In this document: positions 50,669 to 59,556 of the stretch, in pieces
Numbering within the stretch: position 1 is the stretch's first letter
Layout: every line of letters starts with the position of its first letter
DNA from: Chitinophaga oryzae
GTDB lineage: Bacteria; Bacteroidota; Bacteroidia; Chitinophagales; Chitinophagaceae
Length of the DNA: 64,000 nucleotides
Reading direction: 5' to 3'
NCBI RefSeq assembly: GCF_012516375.2
Contig: NZ_CP051204.2
Location: forward strand, 6,200,001 to 6,264,000
Notes under the pieces: generated by a model
What the model was told of the DNA's origin: nothing
Database searches by the model: none
Seen by the model: only the letters and a program-made list of their open reading frames with translations
Made by a program: the position numbers and the translations under genes

Positions 50669-52087
50669 TTAGTTGGTACGCTGATTGGTTTCTGATAACG
50701 GTAACGGCACTACGTAGTTTGGCGTTACATTGCTGCCGGTGGCGGCGCCGTTCACCAGTTTGGCTGTCATGATCCTTTTGTGGTAGAAAAACAGTTGTCC
50801 TTCGCCGAAGAATTCTTTCTGGTATTCTTTTGTGAGCTCAGTGGTAATATTCGCAGTAGCGGCGAGGTCCACCAGGCCGCGGGCGAAACGCACGGTATTC
50901 ATGTATTGCAGGGCCTGGTCGTGGTCAGCCGTACACTCAGCGGCGATGTAGTACATCTCAGACATTCTGAGCATCGGCTGCAGGAAACGGAACGGCTTTT
51001 TGGTATCCTGCACATCTTCATATTTCACAAAGGTGCGGTAGGTTTTTCCACCCACAGAGGGCACTATCCAGGACGACTTATACCGGTAGTCACCTTCCAG
51101 TCCTTCGAATACGGCTGTCAGTTTCGACTGGGCCGGCGCCAGTATGGACTGTGGCTGCAGTGCTGCCGCGAAGTAATCACGCTGGCTGAGGTACAGCTCG
51201 GGGTTGTACAGGGCAAAAAACACCTCGCCGGAGCAGATCCTGTCGGGATTGATCAGCTCAGCGTTGATATCCGCCGGCTTTACCCAGGGAAACCATTTCG
51301 TAGCGGCGGTGATCACCTCCTGTGCGGCGGCGAGTGCGGCCGGCTTATTGCCGGCATATAACAGCACGCGTGCCTGTAGAGCTTTCGCGGCGAAGTAGTT
51401 GAACCGAATATTTCTTTTACGGAACCAGTCGCCGCCATCGCTTTTAAAATCCACCACGCCGGTGGTGATCACCGGATCGGCGGACAGGTACTGCTGCGCT
51501 GCGGCGAGATCCTGTAAAACGGCGCTGATCACGCCGGTGGCGGGCAGCAGCGGCTGCGGCGCCGAGCCGGTCGTTGTATTGTAAGGAATGGCTGTTTTGC
51601 CGCTGCCGGTGGCGTATACCGGCCCGAATAAACGCAGCAGGTCAAAGTGTACCATAGCTCTCAGCCCCATACATTCGCCCCTTATCAGGTTTTCCTTTTC
51701 TTTGGACAGGATGCCTTTATGTTTGTCCAGTGCGTCCAGCAGTTTGTTGATGTTCAGTATCTGTTTATAGGCGGATGTCCACACGCCTTCAAACCGGGAT
51801 TGCACATCGGACTGGTTGTACTGGTAGGAGGCTACGGCGCTGAAATTATGTTCCCCGCTTACGTTATAGCGCTGTGCCATCACTTCTATGGTAGACAGTG
51901 TCAGTTCTGCGCCATACAGGTTGCGGCCGGACAGGGCCAGATAAAGGCCGTTGAGCGCGTTGGTGAACCCGGCCTCTGTGGAATAGAGGTTGTCTTCCGT
52001 GAACTTGTCTTCCGGCTTAATGTCGAGGTATTTGTTGCATGACGCCAGCAGGCAGGAAGCGACTATCAGAAGGTATATCTTTCTCAT
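50669..52087 (-). CDS. SusD/RagB-family nutrient-binding lipoprotein
   Basis: 472 residues, lipoprotein signal MRKIYLLIVASCLLASC. The SusD fold is recognisable from NKYLDIKPEDKFTEDNLYSTEAGFTNALNGLYLAL, the TPR-like YKQILNINKLLDALDKHKGILSKEKENLIRGECMGLRAMVHFDLLRLFGP and the C-terminal FRFLQPMLRMSEMYYIAAECTA. It sits over the SusC barrel as a lid and captures the ligand. It lies 18 bases after susC. No glycoside hydrolase is nearby, so the ligand may be a peptide or other non-carbohydrate compound. Confidence 0.93.
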   Translation of the reverse strand: MRKIYLLIVASCLLASCNKYLDIKPEDKFTEDNLYSTEAGFTNALNGLYLALSGRNLYGAELTLSTIEVMAQRYNVSGEHNFSAVASYQYNQSDVQSRFEGVWTSAYKQILNINKLLDALDKHKGILSKEKENLIRGECMGLRAMVHFDLLRLFGPVYATGSGKTAIPYNTTTGSAPQPLLPATGVISAVLQDLAAAQQYLSADPVITTGVVDFKSDGGDWFRKRNIRFNYFAAKALQARVLLYAGNKPAALAAAQEVITAATKWFPWVKPADINAELINPDRICSGEVFFALYNPELYLSQRDYFAAALQPQSILAPAQSKLTAVFEGLEGDYRYKSSWIVPSVGGKTYRTFVKYEDVQDTKKPFRFLQPMLRMSEMYYIAAECTADHDQALQYMNTVRFARGLVDLAATANITTELTKEYQKEFFGEGQLFFYHKRIMTAKLVNGAATGSNVTPNYVVPLPLSETNQRTN

Positions 52088-52105
52088 GTGATCTTGTTTG
52101 AAGCA

Positions 52106-55100
52106 TTAAAAAGAAGCGCTGACGCTGAAGGCGATCGTATTGGTAAAGGGATATTCCGTTCCCCGTTCTGTGCGCACGGTAGACCACCGGAAGATATCGT
52201 TGAGATAGGCGTTCAGGCGCAGGCTTTGCATACCGGCTTTCTTCAGCCAGGGCTGGGTCAGCATTTCATAGCCCATATTGATGGATTCCCCCACGACCGT
52301 ATTGTCTTTTTGTATAAAGCGGGAAGACATTTCGGTCCTGTCGGTCATAGAGATGCCTTTGAACTGTGCAACGTCGCCCGGATTTTTCCAGCGGTCGTAC
52401 AACGCTCTTTTGTCCTGGTTATATGCCAGTGCCGACCGGCTGATGTTTTCCACTTTGTTGTAAAGGGCGGTGTTGAAAAGGTCTGCGCCCCAGCGGTAGC
52501 GCAGGTTGATACCCAGGCTGAACGGCCCGCAGGTAAGGTTGCTGCTGATAACGCCTTCCATGCGCGGGCGGGAATTGCCCACCACGGCGATATCGTCGGT
52601 GCTGTAGTTGAAAGTGGTTTCGCCGTTTTGTTTCACCAGCACTTCCCGGCCGGTGGCGGGGTCTATGCCCAGCGAGGGCACCGCCCAAATATCATCGGGG
52701 CTGCGGCCATCCCGGAAACGGATGAGGGATTTGGCGTCCAGCTGTTGTTTGTTGAGGCCGTCGAGTTTGTTGTCAAACCCTTCGTACCTGCTGCGTACTA
52801 TGCTGCCGGTATAGCCGACACGCCAGATGATGCGTTGTTTGGGTTTATAGATCACAGCATAGTTAGCCAGGGCTTCTACCCCTTTGGTGGACATATAACC
52901 GAGGTTGGCCGGGAATCCGCTCAAGCCGGTAGAACTGGGCAGGGTGAGGATGACGATTAACGGGTCTGTTTTTTTGTTATAGGCGTTAAAAGTCAGGTTG
53001 AAACGATTGTTGAACAGGGTAATATCTGCGCCGGCGTTGCTGTTCAGCGTATTTTGCCATTTCAGGTCCGGGTTGCCCATGGTCAGCAGGGTAGCGCCTT
53101 GTCCGAAAGGGTTGATATTCTGGTAGTACTGGTACAGATCAGCGGAAGAGAAGCTGCTGAAGTTCTGGTTACCGGTGCTGCCGATGTCTGCTCTCACTTT
53201 CAGTCGGTTAATCCATTTCAGCGACCTGAAGAAGCTTTCCTGGTGCAGATTCCATCCGATGCCGGCAGACCAGAACGGAGAGAATTTGCGGTTGCTGCCA
53301 AAAGCGGTGGAACCATCTATCCTGTAGGTGAGGTCCATCATATAACGGCTGTCGTACATATAGTTCACGCTGGCCAGTGCGTTAACTCTCCTGTATTTAT
53401 CGATAGTTACGCCCGGGCGGCTGTTGGTTTGGTACGAGAAAGCAAAAGCCGGATTGCCGTTGCTGCCTTCGGGAAAGCCCTGTGCGGCGGTGATATACCC
53501 CCTGGTAGCGGCTTCCTGGGCTTCCGTACGCAGGTTGGCGGTGACGGAATGTTGTTTCAATACCCGTGCATACGTTAGCATAATATTGGCCTGGTAGCTG
53601 AAAAGGTCTGTCCTTGTATTATTATAGGTACCTTTTTCGTAGATGCTGCTGTTATCGAAGCGGCTGTTGAGCGGTGAAAGGAAGTTTTCGCGGGTCGTAT
53701 TTTCCTTGCTCAGCTGCAGGCTGCCTTGCAGGCGGAGGTAGCTGTTGAACGACCAGATCATCTGCAGGTTGTTCTGCACGCCCATGTTCTTTGTTACATC
53801 GAAGCTATTGAGCATAGCATTGTACAGCGGGTTGACCACCATAATCGTTTTATTCAGCGTGTCGCCTTCCGGTTGATCGAGGTATTTGGCGATGGAGCCG
53901 TCTGCCTGTCTTTTCGGAAAGTAGGGGCTGGCGGAGGCGAAGTTGGAGAACGGGCCGTAGGGCGACTCATGCGCCGTATAGCCGGACACGTTGAGTTTAT
54001 TGCTGATATTAAACCGGCCTTTGCGATAGGTCAGGTCTACCGTGCCGCCCCAGGCGTCCCTGCCGGAGCCTTTCATGGCGCCGCTGATTTTTTTGTAGTT
54101 AACGCCCACGCCATAACGCAGCTGCTGGTCGCCGCCGCTGGCATATACGGAATGTCCCTGTGTGAAACCGGTTTGCACCGGTTCGTTGAGCCAGTAGGTG
54201 TTCACGCCTTGTTCCACCAGTGCGCGGTGGGCGCTGTACATACTGTCCAGCCACAGCTGTTTCTGCGGCTGTTCGCTTGACCGTTTCCTGTATCTGCCGG
54301 ACAATACTTCGAATTCCAGTTTTTCGCGGGCGTCCATCAGGTTATAGCTGCGCAGGTCCGGCACTTCCACGCGGAAGTCGCCGCTGTAGTACACCTGTAA
54401 TTCTCCCTGTTTGGGTTTGCGTGTTTCCACCACTACTACCCCGTTGGCGGCACGGGCGCCATACATAGCGGTAGACGCGGCGTCTTTCAGGATGGTGATG
54501 GACTCTACGCGGTTCATATCGAGGTCGATGATATTGCGCAGTTGTGTTTCGAAGCCGTCGAGGATAAAAAGCGGCAGGTTGGGATCCTGTCCGAACTGGT
54601 CTTTTACCTGCGAAGTAGAGAGGCTGGTTTTACCTCTTACTTCCACGTTGGGCATGGCATTGGGGTTAGCGCCGAGCGAGTTGTTTTCCACGATCACAAA
54701 AGAAGGGTCCAGTGTTTTGAGGCTCTGTACCACGTTCTGGTTGCCGATGGCTTTCAGTTCAGCACCGGTAAAAGTGGCTACGGCGCCGGTGAAGCTTTCG
54801 CGGTTACGTGTAACCATACCAGTTACCACCACTTCTTTGGTTGCGGAGTTTCTTTTCAGCGATAACTTCAGTTCTCTTCTTTTACCGACGGCTACAACGA
54901 GTGGTTCCATGCCTACATAGGAAATACGGAGGATGGAGGTATTGGTGACCGGGAAGGTGAAAAAACCTTTGTCATTGGTATAGGTGCCGCGGTTGGTGCC
55001 GGCTTCCTGGATGGTAACATGGGAGAGCGGCTGCCCGTCTTCATCGGTGATGATACCTGTCACCGGAGGTGTTTCCACAACCTGAACGGGCGTCTTTTCA

Positions 55101-55450
55101 AGGGCGGGGCGGTAGCGCAGCACCAGCGTGCCGTTGGTGATGCTGTAATACACATGTTGCCCTTTGAAGGCGGCTTCCAGCACTTTGTCCAGCGGTTCGT
55201 TACGCACTTGTAAAGTTACCGGTGGCAGCTGCATCATTTCCTCCTGGTTGTAGAGGAAACGCAGTTTGGTCTGGCGGTTCAGTTGCCTGAGGAATTCCGG
55301 CACCGCCATGTTAGAGGCTTTCAGCGTGACTTTCGGCTGTGTCTGGGCACTGACGGCAGCGGCCCACGATACACAAAAGAGAAAGAGCAGTACAGGTTGA
55401 TAAAATCTTTTCAGGAACATGGCTACGCCATGCATGTAATTTTTTTTCAT
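52106..55450 (-). CDS. SusC/RagA TonB-dependent transporter with STN signalling domain
   Basis: 1114 residues. A signal peptide near residues 10-36 is followed by an STN (secretin/TonB N-terminal) domain (about 40-120: AVPEFLRQLNRQTKLRFLYN, LDKVLEAAFKGQHVYYSI). Then come a carboxypeptidase-regulatory-like domain (about 130-205), a TonB-box-like EVVVTG, the plug (about 220-340, with RVESITILKDAASTAMYGARAANGVV) and a 22-stranded barrel ending in a phenylalanine (FSVSASF). The STN domain is the contact for FecR, so this transporter should signal its own induction through FecR and the sigma factor just upstream. Confidence 0.95.
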   Translation of the reverse strand: MKKNYMHGVAMFLKRFYQPVLLFLFCVSWAAAVSAQTQPKVTLKASNMAVPEFLRQLNRQTKLRFLYNQEEMMQLPPVTLQVRNEPLDKVLEAAFKGQHVYYSITNGTLVLRYRPALEKTPVQVVETPPVTGIITDEDGQPLSHVTIQEAGTNRGTYTNDKGFFTFPVTNTSILRISYVGMEPLVVAVGKRRELKLSLKRNSATKEVVVTGMVTRNRESFTGAVATFTGAELKAIGNQNVVQSLKTLDPSFVIVENNSLGANPNAMPNVEVRGKTSLSTSQVKDQFGQDPNLPLFILDGFETQLRNIIDLDMNRVESITILKDAASTAMYGARAANGVVVVETRKPKQGELQVYYSGDFRVEVPDLRSYNLMDAREKLEFEVLSGRYRKRSSEQPQKQLWLDSMYSAHRALVEQGVNTYWLNEPVQTGFTQGHSVYASGGDQQLRYGVGVNYKKISGAMKGSGRDAWGGTVDLTYRKGRFNISNKLNVSGYTAHESPYGPFSNFASASPYFPKRQADGSIAKYLDQPEGDTLNKTIMVVNPLYNAMLNSFDVTKNMGVQNNLQMIWSFNSYLRLQGSLQLSKENTTRENFLSPLNSRFDNSSIYEKGTYNNTRTDLFSYQANIMLTYARVLKQHSVTANLRTEAQEAATRGYITAAQGFPEGSNGNPAFAFSYQTNSRPGVTIDKYRRVNALASVNYMYDSRYMMDLTYRIDGSTAFGSNRKFSPFWSAGIGWNLHQESFFRSLKWINRLKVRADIGSTGNQNFSSFSSADLYQYYQNINPFGQGATLLTMGNPDLKWQNTLNSNAGADITLFNNRFNLTFNAYNKKTDPLIVILTLPSSTGLSGFPANLGYMSTKGVEALANYAVIYKPKQRIIWRVGYTGSIVRSRYEGFDNKLDGLNKQQLDAKSLIRFRDGRSPDDIWAVPSLGIDPATGREVLVKQNGETTFNYSTDDIAVVGNSRPRMEGVISSNLTCGPFSLGINLRYRWGADLFNTALYNKVENISRSALAYNQDKRALYDRWKNPGDVAQFKGISMTDRTEMSSRFIQKDNTVVGESINMGYEMLTQPWLKKAGMQSLRLNAYLNDIFRWSTVRTERGTEYPFTNTIAFSVSASF

Positions 55451-55490
55451 TACATTTAGGTTGATTTATATTATAGATGATGATCCAGGC

Positions 55491-55507
55491 CCTGTTTCCC
55501 ACAGGGC
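55491..55507 (-). promoter_or_regulatory. Hairpin in susC leader
   Basis: GCCCTG and CAGGGC flank TTTCCCA within the short gap between fecR and susC. It could be part of the sigma-dependent promoter region or a leader structure; the sequence alone does not decide. Confidence 0.35.
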
Positions 55508-55514
55508 TTGCTCA

Positions 55515-55547
55515 TAAAACGAACATGCTACAACATGTTCGTTTTTT
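55515..55547 (-). terminator. Terminator between fecR and susC
   Basis: AAAACGAACATG pairs with CATGTTCGTTTT around CTACAA; it overlaps the fecR stop codon. It should separate the sigma/FecR transcript from the transporter operon, so susC is probably started by its own (ECF-dependent) promoter in the 60 bases left. Confidence 0.8.
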
Positions 55548-56667
55548 ATTTGCCTTGTTTTACCATGATGGTACGTTTTGGTTGATCTATTACAAAGTGT
55601 ACATCTGTCAGTTGTTCAATTAAAGTCAGCACCTGAGCGACGGAGGGTGATTTTTCGATGTTTCCGCCGATGCGTAGTTGTTGTAATGATTTATTTTCAA
55701 AGTTGACGGTATAATCGTATTCGCGGCCCAGTCTGATCATGATATCCTCCAGGCTTTCATTGTCAAATACCAGGAGGCCTTCTTTCCAGGCGGTGAACTG
55801 TTCGGCATCAACGCTGGCCACGGTCATATTACCCTGCCGGCAAACCGCCTGCTGACCGGGAGACAGCTCTTTGACGAGCGGGCCGGCGTCTACCTTTACC
55901 TTACCGGAAACGAGGGTGGTGAGTGTGTTGTTGGTATAGGCGTTGATGTTAAACTCCGTTCCCAGAACCGTCACTTTCATGTCGCGTACCTTTACGAGGA
56001 AAGGTTTGGCAGCCATAGGCGCCGTCTCAAAGCAGGCCTCCCCTTCCAGTTCCACTTCGCGGGCATCGCCGGAAAAGGCCACCGGAAAACGCAGCCGCGA
56101 ATCAGCGTTGAGCCATACCCGTGTGCCGTCGGCGAGGGTCACTTTATAGGTTTGTCCGCGCGGTACCACGAGGGTGTTAAATACAGGAGCGCCGCCTGTC
56201 CGGGCTGCCTGGTAGGCCACACCTGCTTTACCGGCGGTAATGCGGGTGCCGTCTGCTTCTTTGAGCTGCGTGACGGAGTCCAGTACTACCGTAGCGCCGC
56301 TGCCGGTAATCAGTTGTATTTGCTGATTGTTCCCGGCAGCATGAGCCACTACGCTGGTGGTTGGTTTATGACGCGGTGGTTTCAACAGGAATACCGCTCC
56401 TCCTGCAATCAACCCGGTGACGACCGCCGCTGCGGCCACCCGGAACCAATTAATGGAATATCTTTTCCGTTGTGTATGTTCTATCCTGGCCGCCACTTCC
56501 TGCCAGGCTGCTGTGGTGTCCAGTGATGCTATTTCCTGCCAGCCTTCTGCCGCGTCCCTGATGTCGAAATACGCCTCCTCTTCCGGCGAAAGCGGTCCTT
56601 CCTGCCGGGGTTGTTCCAGTTTGGCTGCAAGCTTCTCCCACTCGGGGGATGGTTGGTTTTCTGTCAT
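55546..56667 (-). CDS. FecR-type anti-sigma factor
   Basis: 373 residues. A cytoplasmic N-terminal segment (1-74) has DUF4880-like helices. The single membrane helix is about 75-95 (FRVAAAAVVTGLIAGGAVFLL). The periplasmic FecR domain (about 160-275) reads VPRGQTYKVTLADGTRVWLNADSRLRFP and GEACFETAPMAAKPFLVKVRD. A DUF4974 C-terminal domain (about 300-372) is present. It would hold the ECF sigma factor until the STN domain of SusC signals ligand. It lies 27 bases after the sigma gene. Confidence 0.95.
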   Translation of the reverse strand: MTENQPSPEWEKLAAKLEQPRQEGPLSPEEEAYFDIRDAAEGWQEIASLDTTAAWQEVAARIEHTQRKRYSINWFRVAAAAVVTGLIAGGAVFLLKPPRHKPTTSVVAHAAGNNQQIQLITGSGATVVLDSVTQLKEADGTRITAGKAGVAYQAARTGGAPVFNTLVVPRGQTYKVTLADGTRVWLNADSRLRFPVAFSGDAREVELEGEACFETAPMAAKPFLVKVRDMKVTVLGTEFNINAYTNNTLTTLVSGKVKVDAGPLVKELSPGQQAVCRQGNMTVASVDAEQFTAWKEGLLVFDNESLEDIMIRLGREYDYTVNFENKSLQQLRIGGNIEKSPSVAQVLTLIEQLTDVHFVIDQPKRTIMVKQGK

Positions 56668-56694
56668 AGCTTCTGATGATTAGACAGTGAGGTA

Positions 56695-57273
56695 TTAAAA
56701 AAGGGTAGGTACGACGGGAAACTTTTTTTCAAAAAAATACAGCATGTTCAGTAAAATGCTGATCCACAGCGGCATAAAAGCTTCATTCCGCAGAAAAACA
56801 TAGGCCGCCTTGATATGAAATTTAACGGTGTTGATGGAGATATTAAGTTCGCGGGCTATATCCGCATACTTTTTATTATCGGCGGCGCTCATGAGGAAAA
56901 CGCGGCGGCGCTGCTCCGGCATACAGTCGATAGCATGCGATAACCGTTGATAAAACTGTTCCCTGTCCGCATGGCCGGTATCCTGGTCATCCGGCGGCAT
57001 GGCGGCAAAAAGCTGCCGGTGTTTGTCCTGTACTTCCTGCCGGGCAATGTAGTTGAGGCTTCTGTTCTTTACCGCGCGGGCAGCATAGCCTTCAAAAGGC
57101 CCCCTTAACTGCAGGGTATGCTGTGTTTCCCAGAACTTTACAAAGAATTCCTGCACAATATCCTTGGCAACATCCTTGTCTTTCACCACACTATATGCCA
57201 GCAGGGCTAATGGTTTGAAATGTTCTTTAAACAACAATTCAAATTGCTCCAACGAAAAAGGAGTCTCCTGCAT
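56695..57273 (-). CDS. ECF RNA polymerase sigma factor (FecI-like)
   Basis: 192 residues. Region 2 contains LLFKEHFKPLALLAYSVVKDKDVAKDIVQEFFVKFWE (about 13-50). Region 4 has LSHAIDCMPEQRRRVFLMSAADNKKYADIARELNISINTVKFHIKAAY (about 112-158). The C-terminal 35 residues form a hydrophobic tail (PLWISILLNMLYFFEKKFPVV) that may bring it to the membrane near FecR. It is first gene of the FecI-FecR unit. No operator is visible in the 120 bases upstream. Confidence 0.95.
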   Translation of the reverse strand: MQETPFSLEQFELLFKEHFKPLALLAYSVVKDKDVAKDIVQEFFVKFWETQHTLQLRGPFEGYAARAVKNRSLNYIARQEVQDKHRQLFAAMPPDDQDTGHADREQFYQRLSHAIDCMPEQRRRVFLMSAADNKKYADIARELNISINTVKFHIKAAYVFLRNEAFMPLWISILLNMLYFFEKKFPVVPTLF

Positions 57274-57393
57274 ACGTTGTCAAATGGTTGGCCCTTTAAA
57301 TGCTTATTAAACAATATGGGTAAAACAAAATGGATATATCTCACAAGCGCGGGCCAAGATAATCAATCCATAATTTTTTACCCATACTATTTT

Positions 57394-58500
57394 TTAGCGC
57401 ACATGATAAATCACTTCATGGGCTTCTGTCAGCGTGGGCACTTCCAGTTTGCTGATCAGCCGCTCCATGGCTGCCGCCGGCACGATGTGTTCGCGCCTGC
57501 CGTTTTGCTGCAGCAGCCGGGCCGCCGGCACTTCCACATATACGATGGTAACAGCTGCATGATATGTAAAGAACAGGCTGGTCAACTGCTCCCGCATCTG
57601 GCGGGTGATGTTGGTAGCATTCCAAACGAAGGAACGTCCTTTGCGCAGGTACTCCCTCGCCTGCTCTTTGGCGGCCTGTATTACGGTGCCGTTGCCGCTT
57701 TTGTCCGTCGGCGCTATTTTCATGGCCCTCCTGATATCATCGAGGGAGATGACCGGCCAGTCTTTATACTGCTGCTGTACGAAAGTGTCTTTACCGGCGC
57801 CGGGCAAGCCGCTCATCATGATCACCTGTGTCTGTGGCTGCTCGTACGGCACATAGTCCGGCGACACTTCCTCCTTCAGCAGGTAATTCATCCGTGCTTC
57901 CGCATTGGCGAAAGCGCGGGGCACGCCCCAGCACTGGTTATCGCGGCACAGCTCTTCGAAGCAGTCCAGCCGGTACAGCAGGTCAGCCTGGTCATCGCAG
58001 ATGCGGCCCAGCGCATCGGCGCGGGCCAGCAGTGCCAGCAGGCGGGTATCCACTTCCAGGCTGGCCGTGATCACCGCTTTCTGCGGATCTTTTTTATCGA
58101 ACACCCACAGTGGCAAGCCGTGGTAGCGCACCAGTTTAGCGATCGTTTCCCGTATAAAAAAGGGCGTGGGTATGTCGCGGTAGAGTATCTGCCGCGCACG
58201 CATCTCCCCTTTGCGGGCGTGCCCGGCGGAAGTGATCCTGCCGTCGGGCTCCACCACGGTGGTGGTATATTTTTCCACGTCATGCAGCAAGGCCGCAGCC
58301 CACATCATTTCCTGTTCCTGAGCCGGCAGCTCCTGGTAAAGCGGTTGCTGATGCAGCTGCTCCAGCACCATCTGCGTGTGTACGGCCACGTTACCTTCAG
58401 CATGATGACGGGCATCCTGCGGCACGGAAGCCATTACCCGCACCCAATCGAACTGCTGTTCGAGAGCTGCCCAGTCTTTATTATCTGTTATCTGCCACAT
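57394..58500 (-). CDS. HD-Pnk: HD-domain 2',3'-phosphoesterase + polynucleotide 5'-kinase
   Basis: 368 residues with two domains. The HD metal-dependent phosphohydrolase (about 30-190) has His41, His73-Asp74 (ALLHDVEKYTT), His94, His127 and Asp162 (RADALGR). The P-loop kinase (about 223-368) has GLPGAGKDTF (231-240), DDIRR (254-258), WNATN (293-297) and a conserved Arg-rich lid (GRREH). This matches the HD-Pnk family, whose Runella slithyformis member heals RNA or DNA ends by removing 2',3'-cyclic phosphates and phosphorylating 5'-OH ends. It overlaps the RNA ligase gene by 20 bases, so both come from one transcript. Confidence 0.9.
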   Translation of the reverse strand: MWQITDNKDWAALEQQFDWVRVMASVPQDARHHAEGNVAVHTQMVLEQLHQQPLYQELPAQEQEMMWAAALLHDVEKYTTTVVEPDGRITSAGHARKGEMRARQILYRDIPTPFFIRETIAKLVRYHGLPLWVFDKKDPQKAVITASLEVDTRLLALLARADALGRICDDQADLLYRLDCFEELCRDNQCWGVPRAFANAEARMNYLLKEEVSPDYVPYEQPQTQVIMMSGLPGAGKDTFVQQQYKDWPVISLDDIRRAMKIAPTDKSGNGTVIQAAKEQAREYLRKGRSFVWNATNITRQMREQLTSLFFTYHAAVTIVYVEVPAARLLQQNGRREHIVPAAAMERLISKLEVPTLTEAHEVIYHVR

Positions 58501-59194
58501 AATTACCTCCTTCGTAGTTAAGCCGGGCCCTGCGCCAGTGGCGGGTCCAGTGCTGATCGGTTTTCACATGCCCCTTGCGGACATATTTAAACACGTTGTG
58601 TGAAAATTCGCTGACCGGATAACCGGCAGCATTACGGGTTACGATGCCCTCCATGATGGTTGGCTCACCGCTGAAAGCGTCGTGCGGATCAAAAGCGCCA
58701 CGGCCGCCGACGAGCGACAGCGTGTCGCGCTCAAAGCCAGTCCGTACAGCCGGCGGCGTTATAGCGCTTACCACCGGCACCACCGGGAGGTCCAGCATGG
58801 CGGCGTAAAAGCAGGTCTCCTCCCAGCTCAGCCACCGGTCATGCTCCCGGACGCCAAACACATAAAAGTGATGGTCCAGGTTTTTATATTCGATAGAATG
58901 TACGGCGTACAGGTTCTCCAGGAAAATCTCCAGGTCACCGAGGTCATTTTTAATGCTTTGCCAGTACCGGCGGATACTTTCGGTCCACGGTGACGTAGTG
59001 GGCGCCACATGAGAGCGTGCAAACACGCCGTGACGGGAAAGGCAGTTATTCTCCCCGTCCAGTTTTTCCGTATGTATCAGCTGCGGTATGTTTACCAGCC
59101 AGTCCCAGTAATCATGCTGGATACGGTCATCGCTGGTAGTTCCCGGTGAGAACGGATAATGATAGGTACGGCCATATTTTTGGGAAATCGCCAT
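58481..59194 (-). CDS. RNA ligase family protein
   Basis: 237 residues with all nucleotidyltransferase motifs of ATP-dependent RNA/DNA ligases: motif I EKLDGEN (Lys44 takes the AMP, Asp46-Gly47), Ia RSHV (Arg60), III YVFGV (111-115), IV MEGIVTRN (Glu182-Gly183) and V VFKYVRKGH (Lys203, Lys207). It lacks the extra C-terminal domain of longer ligases. It should seal 5'-phosphate and 3'-OH RNA ends prepared by the adjacent HD-Pnk. Upstream is a degenerate B palindrome, and the DUF885 gene diverges. Confidence 0.9.
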   Translation of the reverse strand: MAISQKYGRTYHYPFSPGTTSDDRIQHDYWDWLVNIPQLIHTEKLDGENNCLSRHGVFARSHVAPTTSPWTESIRRYWQSIKNDLGDLEIFLENLYAVHSIEYKNLDHHFYVFGVREHDRWLSWEETCFYAAMLDLPVVPVVSAITPPAVRTGFERDTLSLVGGRGAFDPHDAFSGEPTIMEGIVTRNAAGYPVSEFSHNVFKYVRKGHVKTDQHWTRHWRRARLNYEGGNYVADNR

Positions 59195-59201
59195 AATAAT
59201 G

Positions 59202-59333
59202 AAATTACGAATTACGCATTACGAATTACGAATGAGGGCTGTTTATATGCAGGCGCGCATATGAACCTGCCTGACAGTGAACCATATGGTAATCGGGCAG
59301 TCGGCCCTCATGGTATTCCAGTAACGTAATCAG
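59202..59333. repeat. Family-B palindrome, degenerate copy B4
   Basis: The left arm has four heptamers (ATTACGA, ATTACGC, ATTACGA, ATTACGA). The right arm has decayed to TAACGTAATCAGG-like sequence. GAGGGC/GCCCTC and ACCATATGGT remain in the core. It sits between divergent genes upstream of the RNA ligase operon. Confidence 0.7.
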
Positions 59334-59556
59334 GTTAGACAAAAAAATCACAGGCCTGTTCCGGAACGGAACGGCGAAGAAAAAGAGGATTAATATGCCT
59401 GTGAAATTACATGGCGCAAGGTTTTATCTGTTTTTACAAATGAGCCGCAAAGATAGGGAACTTTTTTATTTTCTGTTTCCGCTTATCCTCTTATTCCTGT
59501 CCCGTACGCCATAATTCTTTATATTAGGTGCCGACAATCAACAAATCTCCACCATC
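59334..59556. other. Intergenic region upstream of DUF885 gene
   Basis: 223 bases with no open frame of coding character. No exact TAnnTTTG box was found. The sequence CCTGTTCCGGAACGGAACGG (near 59353) is partly self-complementary and could be a regulatory site. Confidence 0.4.

Noticed and set aside
48425..57273. Polysaccharide utilisation locus
   Set aside because: SusC/D and FecI/FecR are present but there is no carbohydrate-active enzyme, so carbohydrate use is not supported.
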